Assembly: GCA_013141455.1 (NCBI GenBank)
Contig: JABFQW010000015.1
Span: 23,395 to 87,394 of the forward strand
DNA: 64,000 bases
Origin: Bacteroidales bacterium
GTDB lineage: Bacteria > Bacteroidota > Bacteroidia > Bacteroidales > F082
Reading direction: 5' to 3'
Shown here: in pieces, positions 63,690 to 64,000 of the stretch
Layout of the letters: each line of letters opens with the position of its first letter
Numbering within the stretch: the first letter of the stretch is position 1
Notes under the pieces: generated by a model
The model's database searches: none
Seen by the model: the letters and a program-made list of their open reading frames with translations, nothing else
What the model was told of the DNA's origin: nothing
Position numbers and translations under genes: made by a program

Positions 63690-64000
63690 AATGTTGAAAA
63701 ACGAGTGAATATAAATGGCGAAATATGTATCATTGAAGCTGGTAATTGTGAAAATGCCCTGCAAACTGTATGGAACTTTCACGGCTTGGTGAAAGTTTAC
63801 TGAAATGTGAGTTGACCTTGACTTCGAAAGTTAAATATTGCAGGCAAGTGTTGAATTTTTTTTTCAAACATAATTGAAAATATGAATAACGAAAGAATAA
63901 CTCAGTGAGACTCAGCGCTTCACTCAGTGTGACTCAGTGGTTCTTTTTTTACCACAGAGTTGCACAGAGTTAATTCACAGTGTACCACAGAGGTAATGAA
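63690..64000. repeat. gene-free end with ACTCAGTG/ACAGAG repeats
   Basis: An inverted repeat AACTTTCAC/GTGAAAGTT lies at 63774-63797. From about 63898 to the window end there are repeated CTCAGTG(A/T)GACTCAG and CCACAGAGTTGCACAGAG units, similar in style to the interior of the 177-bp MITE at 19372. No gene. Confidence 0.55.

Overview
The window reads as a chromosomal segment of a Bacteroidota bacterium, most likely an environmental member of the Bacteroidales/Marinilabiliales side (inference). The reasons are Bacteroidota-type promoter -7 elements (TAnnTTTG) ahead of many genes, a type IX secretion C-terminal sorting domain on a secreted deiminase, outer-membrane beta-barrels and SPOR proteins, and intergenic sequence full of hairpin repeats.

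Layout. 1-4.6 kb: a partial gene, a UPF0316 membrane protein and a three-gene biotin-dependent acyl-CoA carboxylase operon (biotin carboxylase, biotin carrier, carboxyltransferase) ending in a clear terminator. 5-13.9 kb: a hybrid sensor kinase, class II fructose-bisphosphate aldolase, a UspA-SPOR-UspA cluster, ruvB, queG and a small beta-barrel. 14.6-18.7 kb: a PhoB/PhoR-like two-component pair, a polyprenyl diphosphate synthase, a radical SAM protein and a small conserved gene. 18.7-24.1 kb: a B12-dependent ribonucleotide reductase (nrdJ) with a small accessory island at its 3' end. 24.3-37 kb: a TauE-like half transporter, a TolB/barrel giant protein, an MBL hydrolase, aspS, an outer-membrane SPOR protein, a PPAD/agmatine-deiminase-like secreted enzyme, tatA and a LysM lytic transglycosylase. 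37.6-45.4 kb: a TetR-controlled multidrug-type export operon (TetR, TolC, HlyD, DUF2147, two ABC ATPases, two ABC permeases). 45.4-51.1 kb: an accessory region. 51.1-64 kb: acyl-ACP thioesterase, DEAD-box helicase, tRNA-Pro, a REP-associated transposase with its repeats, two tandem small ssb genes, a five-gene LolCDE-like lipoprotein/export operon with its own barrel, and an alpha/beta hydrolase.

The main discovery is at 46.0-51.0 kb: a run of integron-type gene cassettes with no integrase in the window (a CALIN). Four consecutive recombination sites have GTTRRRY-type right cores and inverted inner arms. Each cassette's first ~14 bases are the reverse complement of the left core at its own far end rather than that of its neighbour, which is the diagnostic arrangement of mobile cassettes. 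Cargo is a small membrane protein with a broken receiver-like gene, an ORF-less cassette, a secreted beta-barrel-like protein, a TIR-like NADase-type protein (candidate anti-phage effector) and a Fic AMP-transferase. A smaller cassette-like pair on the minus strand (19.6-21.2 kb; DUF6602-like protein and an unknown) sits between the real nrdJ 3' end and a diverged partial copy of that 3' end.

The window also has two copies of a ~285-bp MITE with 6-bp target duplications (14.1 and 37.2 kb), one of them nested in a REP unit, a ~177-bp MITE with a 10-bp target duplication (19.4 kb), a RAYT transposase whose own C-terminal codons are a REP palindrome (55.3 kb), and 41-bp tandem repeats forming the very long loop of one attC-like site. 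All function calls come from motif recognition by eye; no search was run.
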